From NCBI RefSeq assembly GCF_002214185.1, contig NZ_CP022161.1:3471767-3535766 (forward strand): a stretch of 64,000 nucleotides of DNA, given 5' to 3'. Below, piece by piece: positions 7,342 to 15,540 of the stretch. Position 1 is the stretch's first letter. Every line of letters begins with the position of its first letter. Made by a program: the position numbers and the translations under genes. Origin of the DNA: Streptomyces capitiformicae. Lineage in GTDB: Bacteria; Actinomycetota; Actinomycetes; Streptomycetales; Streptomycetaceae. The notes under the pieces are model-generated. The model was not told the DNA's origin and ran no database searches. It saw nothing but the letters and a program-made list of their open reading frames with translations.

Positions 7342-8652
7342 ATGGCGGTCGTCGACTCGGCTGATGAGCAGCCGGAGCAACTCATACCGTGGGCTACCGG
7401 TACGTCCGGCGCGGCATGGCGGGCATCGGACGCCTACGCGTACGAGCAGGACCCCGTCAGATTCCTGTCGGAGGCGGTCGGTCGGTGCGGTGACACGTTC
7501 CGGTTCGGGCGGAACGCGGTCTTCCTCGGCGACCCGGACGAGGTGCACACAGTTCTCACCGAGACGGGGCGCGCGTTCCACACCGGACGCGACATCCTCG
7601 ACGGCTTCCGCAGCAGCCCCGACGAGATCACCGCACTGTGGATGCGGGGACGGCGGGCCGGCCGGGCCGGGCTCACGGCACGCGCGGCCTCGGCCGGGGC
7701 GCACCGCATGCGCGAGCGGATCCGCGCCGACCTGGCCGCCCTCGCCGGGCGTCCGGTGGACGCGGTCGACCAGGCTCCCGGACTGTGCTCACGCGCGGCG
7801 CTCGCCTACTGCCTCGCCGAGGTCCCCGACGCACTGCCCGCCCGCCTCGCGACAGCCGCTGTACGGCTCACCGGCGTCCTGAACGCGACCCTGCCGGTCC
7901 CCGCCTGGGTTCCCGGCTCGGCCGCCCACCGCGCCCGTGCGTCCGTACGCTCCCTCGCGAGCGTGCTGACCGAAGCCGTCGAAGAACGCAGGCGCGGCGG
8001 CGAAGGCGGGCACGGTGATCCCGACTTGCTGGACGCGCTCCTGACAGACGCCGACGCCTCCGCCCAGGACGCGAGGGCGGCCCTCCAGATGATCATCACC
8101 GGCACACATGTGGTCCCAGGCGCCGCGCTCACCTGGCTGCTGGCCGAACTCGCCACCCGGAAAGGGCTGTTGGGGTCCATCCGCGCCGAGGCCGCCGCTC
8201 GCGGCATGGACGGCGAACTGCCGTACGCCACCGCCGTGGTCAAGGAATCCCTGCGGCTGCACCCACCGGTCTGGCTGATGACCCGGGACGTAGCCCTCCC
8301 CGCCAAGGTCGCCGGGTACGGCGTCGGCCCCGGCGACCAACTGATATTCAGCCCGTACCTTCTCCAGCGCGACGCACGCTGGTGGGACGACCCCGACCGC
8401 TTCCGGCCCGAACGCTGGCTGGACGAGTTACCGGCGCGCCGCGCCCGCCGCGCCTACATCCCGTTCAGCGGCGGCGCCCGGATCTGCGCCGGCTATCGGC
8501 TCGGCCTTCTCCAACTCACCCTCGCCGTCGCGCTGTTGGCCACCCAGTACACCGTCGAGATCGTGGGTGATGTCGACTTGACCCCGACCTACGAGAGCGT
8601 GCTCGCCCCGAGACGCCTGCGAGTGCGGTGGGATCCGACGCCGGCTCGGTGA
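7342..8652 (+). CDS. Cytochrome P450, probable RiPP cross-linking enzyme
   Basis: This 436-aa P450 has the ExxR motif KESLRL near residue 301 and the haem-Cys loop FSGGARICAG near residue 375 (FxxGxRxCxG, canonical). The I-helix reads IITGTHVVPGAALTW near residue 250: the usual acid-alcohol pair (A-G-x-D/E-T) is replaced, hinting at non-standard oxygen activation. No ferredoxin or reductase gene is adjacent. The start is ATG at 7342, or GTG at 7339, after GAAGGGG; upstream in-frame sequence overlaps other genes and is not used. It follows the 25-aa peptide ORF, and its likely substrate is that peptide; the divergent lanthipeptide is an alternative substrate. Confidence 0.85.
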   Translation: MAVVDSADEQPEQLIPWATGTSGAAWRASDAYAYEQDPVRFLSEAVGRCGDTFRFGRNAVFLGDPDEVHTVLTETGRAFHTGRDILDGFRSSPDEITALWMRGRRAGRAGLTARAASAGAHRMRERIRADLAALAGRPVDAVDQAPGLCSRAALAYCLAEVPDALPARLATAAVRLTGVLNATLPVPAWVPGSAAHRARASVRSLASVLTEAVEERRRGGEGGHGDPDLLDALLTDADASAQDARAALQMIITGTHVVPGAALTWLLAELATRKGLLGSIRAEAAARGMDGELPYATAVVKESLRLHPPVWLMTRDVALPAKVAGYGVGPGDQLIFSPYLLQRDARWWDDPDRFRPERWLDELPARRARRAYIPFSGGARICAGYRLGLLQLTLAVALLATQYTVEIVGDVDLTPTYESVLAPRRLRVRWDPTPAR

Positions 8653-8760
8653 CCGGCCGGTGGTCTCCTTCGGGGCGCCTCTCGTCGTGCTGCGCCCGCT
8701 GACCGTCGACGGCCGACGGATGCGTGAGACGGCAGGGCACCGGTTTGGGGCCTGTACGGG

Positions 8761-8883
8761 TGGAGGCACTCCGGCCTGAACCACCTCGGCGCGGCCGGAG
8801 CGAGCCTGCTGATGCTCACGGCCAAGTCGAGGCATCGCGAGCCGGAAAACGGCCCCGCGCTGAGCGGTCGTATGCGCCGTTGA
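8761..8883 (+). pseudogene. Tyrosine integrase C-terminal remnant
   Basis: The frame beginning at 8761 reads [20 protein letters not shown] and then [10 protein letters not shown] before decaying and stopping at 8883. This matches the box II region of actinobacterial tyrosine recombinases (R-H-S/T-xL-T-H-LG...LLMLMAKSRHKKPEN). Nothing recognisable precedes it and the catalytic Tyr region is missing. It lies about 290 bp from a tRNA-Arg 3'-end copy, as expected for an integrative-element integrase. Confidence 0.65.
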
Positions 8884-8942
8884 CGGCCGGGACGCCTCCC
8901 GCGCCTGCCGTCACTTCACGTGGTCGGCGATCTCGACGCGGA

Positions 8943-9084
8943 GGGGTCGTCGCGTCCCTGAACATGGCCGCGGCCACTCGCGGCGGCGACGTGCGCGGCG
9001 TAATCATGTACACGGGCAGGGGCGGCGAGTACTGCTCGCGGCGGTTCAGGCGGGCCTGCCGAAAGCTCGGTGTGGAGGCGCCCT
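8943..9084 (+). mobile_element. IS3-family transposase remnant
   Basis: The frame reads AAATRGGDVRGVIMYTGRGG followed by EYCSRRFRRACRKLGV. This corresponds to the second-Asp region of IS3-type integrase-core transposases (normally GVIxHTDRGxQYxSxxFxxxCxxLG). The catalytic Asp of TDRG is Gly here and the flanking domains are absent, so it is inactive. It sits between an integrase remnant and a tRNA-derived repeat. Confidence 0.65.
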
Positions 9085-9109
9085 CAACGGCAGTGATCAC
9101 TGCCGTTGA
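9084..9109. repeat. 26-bp perfect palindrome
   Basis: The half-site TCAACGGCAGTGA is followed immediately by its exact reverse complement. It falls at the 3' end of the IS3 remnant and just before a terminator-like hairpin. It could be a decayed transposon end, an operator or part of a bidirectional terminator. Confidence 0.7.
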
Positions 9110-9126
9110 CGTCAGAAGTGGATGTC

Positions 9127-9161
9127 AAAGGCCCCGGACCATGATCGGTCCGGGGCCTTTT
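9127..9161. terminator. Strong hairpin terminator
   Basis: Fourteen-bp perfect arms AAAGGCCCCGGACC (9127-9140) and GGTCCGGGGCCTTT (9147-9160) enclose a 6-nt loop. A/T ends on both sides make it usable in both directions. In the chromosome such a hairpin would normally follow a tRNA; here it precedes the tRNA-derived repeat at 9168. Confidence 0.75.
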
Positions 9162-9167
9162 GGCTGG

Positions 9168-9209
9168 TGCCCCCGGCAGGATTCGAACCTGCGACACCCG
9201 CTTTAGGAG
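9168..9209 (-). repeat. tRNA-Arg(CCU) 3'-half copy A (att-like site)
   Basis: These 42 bp are identical to the part of the tRNA-Arg gene at 18906-18947, from the anticodon loop to the discriminator base. The rest of the tRNA is absent. This is the form left when a tyrosine-integrase element integrates at a tRNA 3' end. Bases 9210-9453 beyond it hold no gene that I can see. Confidence 0.85.
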
Positions 9210-9453
9210 TTTTCTCTGGGCGGGGCTGTGACCTGCGGAGACGTCGGCCTGGTGGTGTCTGGCCTGGGAAATCACCCCTCCGTGGTTCTCGTTTGTTCGT
9301 GGGGTTTCCCGGCCTCATGTGTGCTGGATCCGTTCCGCTCTGCCGACCTCTGTCCCATGTGCTGCCGGGGACCCGGCTCAGCCCGGGTCGCATCGTATTG
9401 AGCCACAAGATCGATCAGGTGCGAGGACAGTGCGGCCTGCCTAGGCTGAAGAG

Positions 9454-10530
9454 ATGAAACGGGTTGTTGTTGATCATTTCGGTGGCCCCGAGGTCCTGAG
9501 GGTCGTGGAGGACGACGATCCGCGGCCGGGGCCGGGTGAGGTCTGCGTCAGGGTGCTGGCCGCAGGCGTGTCGTTCACCGATGCCCAGCTTCGCGCTGGC
9601 ACGTACCTCGGCGTACCGAAGCCGCCGTTCACGCCCGGCTACGAGCTCGTCGGCGTCGTCGAGGAGCTCGGTCCTGGCTGCTCGAGACTGCGCGAGGGGG
9701 ACCGCATCGGTGCGCTGACGGTGTGGGGCGCCGACGCGGAGCGCGTTTGCGTGCCGGAGGCGGAGGCGGTCGAGGTGCCCGAGAACCTCGACCCGGCGGA
9801 GGTTCTGAACCTCGTCTTCACCTACATGACCGCCTACCAGCTACTGCACCGCGTGGCGAGGGTGAAACGCGGCGAGACGGTGCTCGTGCACGGTGCGGCC
9901 GGCAGGGTGGGCACCGCGGTCCTCGAACTCGGAGCGGCCGCTGGGCTTCACCTCTACGGAACCGCATCGGCCCGCGACCGCGCCGCGGTCGAACGGCTCG
10001 GCGCGGTGGCGATCGACTACCGCAACGAGGACTTCCTGGCGCGGGTGCGCGAGCTCCCCGGGAAAGGCGTGGACGTCGTGCTCGACGGGCTCGGCGGCGC
10101 GGTGTCGCTGCGCTCCTTCCGCGCGTTGCGGCCTGGCGGACGCCTTGTCGTGTACGGCCACTACGCCACGCTCGAGCACGGGCACAAGAACTGGCGGGCG
10201 TGGGCGGAGTGGTACGCGTCGACCGGCACCGTCTGGCTCTGGAGCCTGCTCTCGCCCCGTCGGCAGGCGCTCGCCTACCGGATCCAGAAACTGCACGGAC
10301 ATCACCGCCAAGTGCTTCCCGTGGCCGGTGGTCACCCGGCGCTTTCCGTGGGGGGAGGTCCCCGCGACCCGGACCGGTTCCGGGAGGACTTCCGCGCGCT
10401 GCTCGAACTGCTCCGTGAGCACAAGATCCACCCGGCCGTGGCCGAGTGCCTGCCGCTGTCCGAGGCTCGTCGAGCGCACGAGATGCTCGAACGCTCGGCG
10501 GCGAAGGGAAAGCTCGTGCTCGTGCCGTAA
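9454..10530 (+). CDS. MDR-family (quinone oxidoreductase-like) dehydrogenase
   Basis: This 358-aa medium-chain NAD(P)H-dependent reductase has an N-terminal GroES-like fold (FGGPEVLRVVEDDDPRPGPGEV) and a Rossmann domain with the loop LVHGAAGRVGTAVLELGAAA near residue 150. It also has DVVLDGLGG, typical of quinone oxidoreductase/zeta-crystallin relatives. Zinc-ligand Cys residues are absent, so it is the zinc-independent type. ATG at 9454 is preceded by GAAGAG. It lies between two tRNA-derived repeats and is followed 32 nt later by a GH15 gene. The substrate is not predictable. Confidence 0.85.
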   Translation: MKRVVVDHFGGPEVLRVVEDDDPRPGPGEVCVRVLAAGVSFTDAQLRAGTYLGVPKPPFTPGYELVGVVEELGPGCSRLREGDRIGALTVWGADAERVCVPEAEAVEVPENLDPAEVLNLVFTYMTAYQLLHRVARVKRGETVLVHGAAGRVGTAVLELGAAAGLHLYGTASARDRAAVERLGAVAIDYRNEDFLARVRELPGKGVDVVLDGLGGAVSLRSFRALRPGGRLVVYGHYATLEHGHKNWRAWAEWYASTGTVWLWSLLSPRRQALAYRIQKLHGHHRQVLPVAGGHPALSVGGGPRDPDRFREDFRALLELLREHKIHPAVAECLPLSEARRAHEMLERSAAKGKLVLVP

Positions 10531-10562
10531 ACCGAGGCTGAGGCCGAGGAGGACGCTCGCCG

Positions 10563-12437
10563 ATGGTGCGCGACGGCCCTGCTGGCCGAGTGGAGGGGGT
10601 CTCGTCCGGCGAAGCCCGGCAGGCATCGCGGGCGCGCTACCTGCCCATCGCCGAGCACGGCCTGATCGGCGACATGCACACCGTCGCTCTCGTCGGCACC
10701 GACGGGATGATCGACTGGTACTGCTGCCCGCGCTTCGACTCGCCGAGCGTCTTCGGGGCGATCCTCGACGCCGACCGCGGGGGCCTGTTCCGTATCGCGC
10801 CCGACTGCGACGGCTGGAGTTCCAAACAGCTCTACCTCCCCGACACCAACATCCTCATCACGCGCTTCCTGATGCCGGACGGTGTGGGAGAGGTGCAGGA
10901 CTTCATGCCCCCGCCGCGTACCGGCGAGGCGGCGCACCGCCACCGTATGATCCGCCGGGTGCTCGCCGTGCGCGGGCGAATGCGCTTCGTCGTCGATGTT
11001 GCCCCACGCTTCGACTACGCGCGCGCCCGCCACGAGGTCGAACTCACCCCGCACGGCGCGCTCTTCCGCTCTCCCGAGCTTGAGCTCAGCCTCTCTACGC
11101 GCTGCCCGCTCGAGATCGTGGGCGGCGGCGACGTCCGCGCGAGCGTCACCGTACGAGCCGGGGAGACGGCCACCTTCGTGCTCGACCGCGTGCGGCCCGG
11201 CGAGACGCAGGCGGCGTCCTCCGATGCCGACATCGCCGCCGAGTTCGAGGCCACCGTGGCGTTCTGGAGGCATTGGCTGCGCGGCTCGCGCTACAGCGGG
11301 CGCTGGCGCGAGACGGTGCACCGTTCGGCGCTCACGCTCAAGCTGCTCACGTACGCGCCCACCGGCGCGATCGTGGCCGCCCCCACCACCAGCCTGCCGG
11401 AGGAGCTCGGCGGCGCACGCAACTGGGACTACCGCTACACGTGGATGCGCGACGCCGCCTTCTCGCTCTACGCGCTGCTCAGGCTCGGGTTCACCGAGGA
11501 GGCCGGCGCGTTCATGGAGTGGCTGGAGCGGCGTTTCCGCCACGCGGCCGACTACGGCGAGTCGGGTCCCTTGCAGATCATGTACGGCATCGACGGGCGC
11601 GAGGACCTGCCCGAGGTGGAGCTCTCCCACCTGGAGGGCTACATGGGCTCGGCGCCGGTGCGGATCGGCAACGGTGCGGCGACGCAGCTGCAGCTCGACA
11701 TCTACGGCGAACTGATGGACTCCGTCTACCTCTGCAACAAGTACGGGCGGCCCCTCTACCACGACGGCTGGATGGAGCTCACCCGCAATCTCGAGTGGCT
11801 GATGGACCACTGGGACCAGCCCGACGAGGGGATCTGGGAGACCCGCGGCGGTCGCCGTGACTTCACGTTCTCCCGGCTGATGAGCTGGGTGGCGGTAGAG
11901 CGCGCGGTCCGGATCGCCCGCCAGCGGGGCCTGCCCGCCGACCTCCCTCGCTGGACGGCGGTCCGGGACAGCATCTACAACCAGATCATGGAGCGCGGCT
12001 GGAACCCCGACCGCCGGGCGTTCGTCCAGCACTTCGACACGAACGTGCTCGACGCCTCCCTGCTGCTCATGCCCCTGTGCAAGTTCGTCGCGCCCACCGA
12101 CCCGCGCTGGATCTCCACGCTCGACGCCATCACCGCGGAGTTGGTCTCCGACAGCCTTGTCTACCGCTACAACGCGGACGCGTCGCCCGACGGGCTCGTC
12201 GGCGATGAGGCGACCTTCTCGATGTGCTCCTTCTGGTGGGTGGAAGCGCTCGCCCGGGCCGGCCGACTCGACGAGGCGCGGCTGGCCTTCGAGAAGATGC
12301 TCACCTACGCGAACCACGTGGGGTTGTACTCGGAGGAGATCGGCCCAACGGGCGAGCAACTCGGCAATTTCCCCCAAGCTTTCACGCACCTGGCGCTGAT
12401 CAGCGCCGCCTACAACCTCGACCGCCGACTCGGGTGA
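10563..12437 (+). CDS. GH15 family glucoamylase/trehalase-like glycosidase
   Basis: This 624-aa protein has the order of actinobacterial GH15 enzymes: an N-terminal beta-sandwich ([20 protein letters not shown] and [13 protein letters not shown]), a linker, then an (alpha/alpha)6 barrel. The barrel shows [20 protein letters not shown], the catalytic acid region [11 protein letters not shown] near residue 420 and the catalytic base region [20 protein letters not shown] near residue 590. No signal peptide is seen, so it is cytoplasmic. GAGGAGG lies 10 nt before ATG. Mycobacterial relatives are trehalases; glucoamylase or isomaltose activity is equally possible. It is probably co-transcribed with the preceding reductase. 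Bases 12438-12586 hold no gene. Confidence 0.87.
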   Translation: MVRDGPAGRVEGVSSGEARQASRARYLPIAEHGLIGDMHTVALVGTDGMIDWYCCPRFDSPSVFGAILDADRGGLFRIAPDCDGWSSKQLYLPDTNILITRFLMPDGVGEVQDFMPPPRTGEAAHRHRMIRRVLAVRGRMRFVVDVAPRFDYARARHEVELTPHGALFRSPELELSLSTRCPLEIVGGGDVRASVTVRAGETATFVLDRVRPGETQAASSDADIAAEFEATVAFWRHWLRGSRYSGRWRETVHRSALTLKLLTYAPTGAIVAAPTTSLPEELGGARNWDYRYTWMRDAAFSLYALLRLGFTEEAGAFMEWLERRFRHAADYGESGPLQIMYGIDGREDLPEVELSHLEGYMGSAPVRIGNGAATQLQLDIYGELMDSVYLCNKYGRPLYHDGWMELTRNLEWLMDHWDQPDEGIWETRGGRRDFTFSRLMSWVAVERAVRIARQRGLPADLPRWTAVRDSIYNQIMERGWNPDRRAFVQHFDTNVLDASLLLMPLCKFVAPTDPRWISTLDAITAELVSDSLVYRYNADASPDGLVGDEATFSMCSFWWVEALARAGRLDEARLAFEKMLTYANHVGLYSEEIGPTGEQLGNFPQAFTHLALISAAYNLDRRLG

Positions 12438-12586
12438 GCGTCGGCGGGCTCGATTGTCCTCATGCCTCACGAGAGTCTGACAGGGAGGGCTCCACGCAGC
12501 TGTGGTGGCACGCGTGTGGCACGACCCCGAACACGGCAGCGGGCCGGCCCGGGAGAAAACGTCTCCTGAGCTGGCCCTTCTCACTG

Positions 12587-12628
12587 TGCCCCCGGCAGGA
12601 TTCGAACCTGCGACACCCGCTTTAGGAG
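12587..12628 (-). repeat. tRNA-Arg(CCU) 3'-half copy B (att-like site)
   Basis: This is a second 42-bp copy of the tRNA-Arg 3' half. Identity extends two bases further on its left (TGTGCC) to the intact tRNA locus than copy A does. With copy A and the tRNA it divides the region into a 3.4-kb and a 6.3-kb segment, as expected for tandem integrated elements. Confidence 0.85.
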
Positions 12629-13120
12629 CGGGATCGAATCCGTGATCGAGTGTGATGGACCGCGCCGCGTGGTGCTGTTCCTGCTGATCAGCACCACGCG
12701 GCATGTCGCACTGTCCGGTCCTGGATTGCGCGTACACGGCAGTCCGCTCACGCATCGCTCACGCGTCCCGCCTTGACGGTCAGCCGTGTCGGCGAGGATC
12801 CATTGCTTTGGCTGGTGATCTGCTGCAGGTTGCAGGACGGCCGCTACTCCGTCTTGAGGCGGTGGTCGGCATTGGAGGTCCCGCGCTTCCCTGTGGAGCG
12901 GGTGACGGGCATCGACCCGCGCTCTCAGTGATTGCCGAGATGTTCACTCGGAGGCTGTCAGCCATGCCAGGAGCCGCCGCAGGATCAATGCCCCGGCCGG
13001 ATTCGACGACGCAACCAGGGCCTCGCGCAGGGCTCGGCCAGCCTCGCGTTCGGCTCCGATTTCGATGATCTGGACGGGGAGTTCCTCGAGGGGCTGGAGT
13101 TGCTTGCCCCCGGCTGTCTG

Positions 13121-13235
13121 CGAGGTCGTGCTCAGCGATCACCATCACGGCCGACATATACAAGAGCCTGCTCCCCGGGCGGATCTGGCGATCGCCGAGG
13201 CCGCAGCCCGGCCCGCACTGCGCGCCCGCACCACT
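13121..13235 (+). pseudogene. Second tyrosine integrase C-terminal remnant, frameshifted
   Basis: Three consecutive frame pieces read EVVL, AITITADIYKSLLP and RADLAIAEAAAR. Joined, they match the integrase C-terminus (V-LGHSSITITADTYTSLLPE...AIAEAAARLVPR) that carries the catalytic Tyr (ADIY). Single-base shifts separate the pieces. It lies about 500 bp from tRNA copy B. The rest of 12629-13296 shows no intact gene. Confidence 0.5.
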
Positions 13236-13296
13236 GTCGAAACGACGTCACTGCTCGCGTACCCAGCCACTTCGGTTGGACGACAGGTCTCGTCGT

Positions 13297-14109
13297 TCAT
13301 AGTGGGTTCCTCGCCGGGCACGCCCACGGCAGTCGGGAGATCAGCCAGCCGTCGCCCAGGGGGGTTCCCTCGGTGGTGAGCAGGGCTCCCGAGCGGGCTC
13401 GTACGGCGTCCGTCAGTGCTGTTCCGCGCAGTGCGGGAGCCTCGGACAGTGCCTGCGCGAGTGCTGTGACGGCGGCTTTGGCCCGGCGTACCGCGCACAT
13501 CTGGGGGTGGACGGCCCACACCTCACGGTCCGATGCCGCGTGGCGCAGTTGAGCGAAGGAGATCAGCCCGCAGTCCGTCGGCGTGAGGACGGGACCCGCA
13601 CCCCGCGCGAAGCGCGCGAACCGGTCCTGCGGCGCCAGCACCGCCAGTGCGCCACCGGGGCCCGGCGTGAGCCCCGCCCTCCCGGCCTCCTTGGTGACCG
13701 CGAGCCCGAGCGCCGTCCAGCCGGGTTCCTCGTCCTGGGTGACGGCGAGCGCGTTCACGCCCAGGGCCATCGCTCCCTCGACGATCGTGTGGGCCAGCGC
13801 GTCCCCGTCCGGTGCCCAGCTCAGTGCGGACGCCCCGGCCCGTACAAAGGGGAGCAGACAGGGGAGCCCGGCGGCCTGGTACACCGGCAGGGCTCGGCGG
13901 ACGCCCTCCGCGTCGGTGTGGCCGACGACCGCCGCGTATCCGGCGTCGGCGACGGTACGGGCGACCTCCGGCGTCTCGTCGTGCACGTGCCACTCGGCGG
14001 CGTCCGGACGGGCCGCTCTGATCCGTTCCAGCTGGTCGAGAAGGGCCGCTCCCCAGGCCGTGCGCGGACCGGTCAGCGGTGCGACGACGGCGACGCTCGG
14101 CCTGGTCAT
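13297..14109 (-). CDS. Periplasmic-binding-protein-like protein (type 1 fold)
   Basis: This 270-aa protein opens with SVAVVAPLTGPRTAWGAALL and has WHVHDETPEVARTVADAGYA, VVGHTDAEGVRRALPVYQ and LGVNALAVTQDE. That is the layout of branched-chain amino-acid/receptor-type substrate-binding proteins (Peripla_BP_6). No signal peptide or lipobox is present, and it is short for the family (usually 350-400 aa), so it may be a cytoplasmic sensor or a reduced domain. It starts 4 nt after the stop of a 46-aa exported peptide gene, so the two form one operon divergent from the LuxR gene. Confidence 0.6.
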   Translation of the reverse strand: MTRPSVAVVAPLTGPRTAWGAALLDQLERIRAARPDAAEWHVHDETPEVARTVADAGYAAVVGHTDAEGVRRALPVYQAAGLPCLLPFVRAGASALSWAPDGDALAHTIVEGAMALGVNALAVTQDEEPGWTALGLAVTKEAGRAGLTPGPGGALAVLAPQDRFARFARGAGPVLTPTDCGLISFAQLRHAASDREVWAVHPQMCAVRRAKAAVTALAQALSEAPALRGTALTDAVRARSGALLTTEGTPLGDGWLISRLPWACPARNPL

Positions 14110-14113
14110 CGGG

Positions 14114-14254
14114 TCAGCCCCAGATCAGCGAGTCGCTGCTCGCGGCGACGACCCGGGCCTCGGTGCCGGTCGTCGCGGTGCTCTGCGCGCCACCGAGGAC
14201 GAGGGTCGTGGCGAGAACCGCGAACAGGCCACGGACTAGGTGAGAAGCAGACAT
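14114..14254 (-). CDS. 46-aa exported peptide ending SSDSLIWG
   Basis: ATG at 14254 has AGGGGGAC upstream. The peptide has a signal-like start (MSASHLVRGLFAVLATTLVL, then GG) and a short tail ending ARVVAASSDSLIWG. A predicted signal-peptidase cut after an Ala would release a peptide of about 10-25 residues. It is encoded between a PBP-like gene and a divergent LuxR-type regulator, which suggests a peptide signal or a small secreted product; a modified-peptide precursor is another option given the oxygenase nearby. No family is recognised. Confidence 0.6.
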   Translation of the reverse strand: MSASHLVRGLFAVLATTLVLGGAQSTATTGTEARVVAASSDSLIWG

Positions 14255-14547
14255 GAAGGTCCCCCTGGAAGGTTGTCTGGAGGTCGTCGTTCGGTGGGTG
14301 TTGAATGCGTGTTCAGCGTCGAACGCTGTGTGATCAGCATGTTCCGGCGCGGCCATCCGCGGCTATGCCGGAGGGGGTTCCGGGACCGGCCATGGCCAGG
14401 GGCGGACGGCGGCCGGGGCATGGCGTGGGATCGTCCGGCTGTCCGTATCGCGGACTGCGGGTTTTCCGTCGGATGGACCGTGCCTAAGATCCCCGCCGCA
14501 GCGCTTCAGGGGGACAGCGCTCGTGAATCAGTAGGGGACGATTCCAG

Positions 14548-15540
14548 GTGGACGCACGCGCGCGAGCACAGGAGCTCTACCGTCTCGCTCTCGACAACGC
14601 GTCCTGGTGCCCGGAGACCCTCACCGAGAGCCGCGGCTGGAGCGGGACGGAGCTCGCCGAGGCGCTCCGGCTGCTCGGCCGGCTCGGCCTGTTCGTGCCG
14701 TCCTCGGACAACCGCAACGGCTGGACGGCGCTTGCCCCGGACACCGCGCTGCGCAATCTGCTCCTCGACGAGGAGCAGCACACGAACGCCCTGCTGACCG
14801 CCGTCCGGCAGACACGCTCCGCGCTCGCCCAGGTCGTCGCGGACTTCCAGCCGGTGCACGCCCGTGAGCTGTCCTCCGTGCAGATGGACGTGGTGACCGG
14901 TGTGGCCAATGTGTCGGCCGCCCTGGAGGACGCCTCGCAGCGGGCGGAGGAGGAGGTGCTCTCGCTGCACCCCGGACGTGCGCTGCCCGCCGAGATGGTC
15001 GAGGCGGGGCTCGAACGCGACCGGCTCGTGCTGGGCCGCGGCATACGCATGCGTACGATCCATCTGGGCTCGGCGGCCGCTGTTCCGCACATGACGGCCT
15101 ATCTGCGGCGGCTGAACGGCGCGGGCGCCCAGGTCCGCACCGCGCACACCCTGCCGCTGCGGCTGATCGTGGTGGACCGCTCGCTGGCGATCGTGCCGGC
15201 GTCCCAGACCGCGGACGGGGAGATCGCCGCCATCGTGCTGCGCAGCGAGACGCTGGTCGGGGTGTTCCGGGGGATCTTCGAGCACTGCTGGGCCAGTGCC
15301 GCCGTGCTGACCGAGTCCGCGACCGAGAGCCCCGAGGGTGACTGGCACCCGACCGGCCGCCACCGTGAGCTGGTGCGGATGCTCGGGGGCGGACTCACCG
15401 ACGAGGCGATGGCCCGCAAGCTCGGGGTCTCCGAGCGTACGGTCCGTCGCCTGGTCTCCGAGCTGACCGAACGGCTAGGCGCGGCCAGCCGCTTCCAGGC
15501 CGGGGTCTGCGCCGTCCGGCTCGGCTGGCTCGACGACTGA
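14548..15540 (+). CDS. LuxR-type HTH transcriptional regulator
   Basis: This 330-aa protein starts at GTG 14548. The N-terminus looks like a TrmB-type winged helix (GWSGTELAEALRLLGRLGLF), the middle contains a phospholipase-D-like sensing segment (IRMRTIHLGSAAAVPHMTAY), and the C-terminus is a LuxR/GerE helix-turn-helix (LGGGLTDEAMARKLGVSERT near residue 280). It is divergent from the exported-peptide/PBP operon and is the obvious candidate regulator of this locus. Its 3' end overlaps the convergent EamA gene by 66 nt. Confidence 0.8.
   Translation: MDARARAQELYRLALDNASWCPETLTESRGWSGTELAEALRLLGRLGLFVPSSDNRNGWTALAPDTALRNLLLDEEQHTNALLTAVRQTRSALAQVVADFQPVHARELSSVQMDVVTGVANVSAALEDASQRAEEEVLSLHPGRALPAEMVEAGLERDRLVLGRGIRMRTIHLGSAAAVPHMTAYLRRLNGAGAQVRTAHTLPLRLIVVDRSLAIVPASQTADGEIAAIVLRSETLVGVFRGIFEHCWASAAVLTESATESPEGDWHPTGRHRELVRMLGGGLTDEAMARKLGVSERTVRRLVSELTERLGAASRFQAGVCAVRLGWLDD

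Noticed and set aside
12629..13120. Possible genes in both strands between att copy B and the integrase remnant
   Set aside because: Open frames are short, have no domain or RBS support and overlap each other; the stretch looks like decayed sequence.
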